Notes under the pieces: generated by a model
Database searches by the model: none
Seen by the model: only the letters and a program-made list of their open reading frames with translations
What the model was told of the DNA's origin: nothing
Shown: in pieces, positions 56,510 to 57,231 of the stretch
Layout: the number at the start of each line of letters is the position of its first letter
How positions within the stretch are numbered: position 1 is the stretch's first letter
Program-made: the position numbers and the translations under genes
Assembly: GCA_900696535.1 (NCBI GenBank)
Contig: CAADGM010000267.1
Coordinates: 1-57,231, forward strand
DNA from: an uncultured Planctomycetota bacterium
GTDB lineage: Bacteria; Planctomycetota; Phycisphaerae; UBA1845; Fen-1342
Direction of reading: 5' to 3'
Length of the DNA: 57,231 nt

Positions 56510-57231
56510 CTAGCCCAGACAGCCCGCCAGGTCCAGGCCCCAGGTGTACTTCCGCACCGGTCGGAAGCCCGCCCCGCCCACGTCCTCCAGCTCCATCAGC
56601 AGCAGCCAGTCCGACCAGACGTAGCGGATCGCCTGCGTCAGTACCCAGCCCGCCGGCGGGTTGGCCGTCTGCCACGCGTACCGCCGCCGCTCGATCCGCC
56701 GGCCGAGGTGGTCGTAGGCGTACTCGACCTTCACGTCGCCCGCGGCCGGCGTCGCGTGCAGCGGGCCGACGCGGATCAGGCGGTTCTCGGCGTCCCACTC
56801 GAACTTGCGGCCCGCCGTGTTGAGCTGGGCAATGTACGGGTCGATGTCGTCCCAGCTCAGCACCCCGTCGCCATTGATGTCGCCGTGCGTCCAGGTGCAG
56901 GGCACGTTGCAGTCGGTGATGTTCGGGCAGCCGATCTTGGCCACGAGGATGCCCGTGTCGGCGAAGTCTACATCTCCGTCGCAGTTCATGTCCCCCGCGG
57001 CGAACTCGGTCGTCAGGTTCCCGTCGGCGTCGTACAGCAGCCGCTGGGCCCCCGGCGCGGCCCCGGCCGACAGATTCACGCGGTCGTACTGATTCAGGCT
57101 GTTGGCGACATATCCCAAGGTGAATTCGTCATATTCCTCGCTCGACGGGTCCCGTGCCGCCGATACGCGATTGCCAATCGGATCGTACCCGTACGACCAC
57201 TCCCGCACCGCCGGCGTGTTCGCGTCCCGCA
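56510..57231 (-). CDS. YD-repeat (RHS-like) protein with embedded dockerin cassette, C-terminal part
   Basis: The frame is open to the window edge (upstream codons read RDANTPA), so this is the last 240 codons of a larger protein. YD-type repeats appear at WSYGYDPIGNRVSAARD, LLYDADGNLTTEF, FEWDAENRLIRVG and VEYAYDHLGRRIERRRY, ending RKYTWGLDLAGCLG and a stop. Between YD units lies a calcium cassette of about 55 residues: GDMNCDGDVDFADTGILVAK and GDINGDGVLSWDDIDPYIAQ. RHS proteins make beta-cocoon shells around toxic or adhesive tips; here the end is just after the usual GLDLAG core motif, with no toxin domain. An edited or truncated RHS end is likely. Confidence 0.78.
   Translation of the reverse strand, partial: RDANTPAVREWSYGYDPIGNRVSAARDPSSEEYDEFTLGYVANSLNQYDRVNLSAGAAPGAQRLLYDADGNLTTEFAAGDMNCDGDVDFADTGILVAKIGCPNITDCNVPCTWTHGDINGDGVLSWDDIDPYIAQLNTAGRKFEWDAENRLIRVGPLHATPAAGDVKVEYAYDHLGRRIERRRYAWQTANPPAGWVLTQAIRYVWSDWLLLMELEDVGGAGFRPVRKYTWGLDLAGCLG

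Overview
The window is high-GC, densely coded bacterial DNA that looks like a planctomycete, probably of the Phycisphaerae side (inference). Three proteins carry the EF-hand/dockerin-like cassette with the core DDIDPFV/DDIDPYI that is typical of planctomycete secreted proteins. Menaquinone synthesis appears to use the futalosine route (mqnD, plus a UbiD-family decarboxylase). Isolated operons, a pseudopilin and large FG-GAP lipoproteins also fit. No phage, transposase, CRISPR array or rRNA was seen. One tRNA gene (tRNA-His) was seen.

Layout. 1-6440 is mostly minus strand: the start of an MgtE-like Mg2+ transporter, a DUF433/DUF5615 toxin-antitoxin pair bracketed by a perfect 36-bp direct repeat of the ubiD 3' end, UbiD, an M42-like peptidase and a secreted GH13 amylase. 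6681-14534 holds a lone response regulator, SelA, two regulators, a sulfotransferase-like protein, Mn-type SOD, NikR, a dockerin-tagged secreted protein and a pseudopilin. 14559-21314 is envelope and lipid biology: PssA, Psd, a HAD phosphatase, NAD kinase, Lnt and a HEAT-repeat lipoprotein. 21324-22154 is MqnD.

22197-25580 is an arsenic operon (arsR, arsC-like, arsM, acr3). Its near-consensus promoter is overlapped by a 12-bp-arm palindrome, so autorepression by ArsR is likely. It is followed by a 39-residue amphipathic peptide ORF, a tRNA-His gene, hisS and a HAL-type ammonia-lyase. The tRNA-His has A73 and no encoded G-1, and its HisRS has the motif-2 loop type that goes with A73 tRNAs. The two genes appear to be a co-evolved identity pair sitting side by side.

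29675-36193 (minus) has a dockerin-tagged possible polysaccharide deacetylase and an RND efflux pump with its adaptor. 36755-41842 has an 1108-residue FG-GAP lipoprotein and a Tat-exported PhoA-type phosphatase. 41989-48536 is a tight plus-strand operon with its own sigma70-like promoter: a KAS III-like protein that keeps the Cys but appears to lack His and Asn, two GT-C-like membrane proteins (the first interrupted by an in-frame TAG), an ICMT/PEMT-type membrane protein and a 3beta-HSD/OleD-like SDR. It is the best candidate here for an undescribed pathway.

48715-57231 is housekeeping: HPF, a CBS/CorC protein, a degenerate MnmE paralogue, CoaX, an acyl-CoA ligase, FtsY, NusB and RibH. It ends with the C-terminus of a YD-repeat (RHS-like) protein that has a dockerin cassette inside it and GGCC-rich hairpin repeats after it. 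Recognisable promoters are of the form TTGnnn, 16-17 bp spacer, TAnnAT, consistent with a housekeeping sigma70-type factor.
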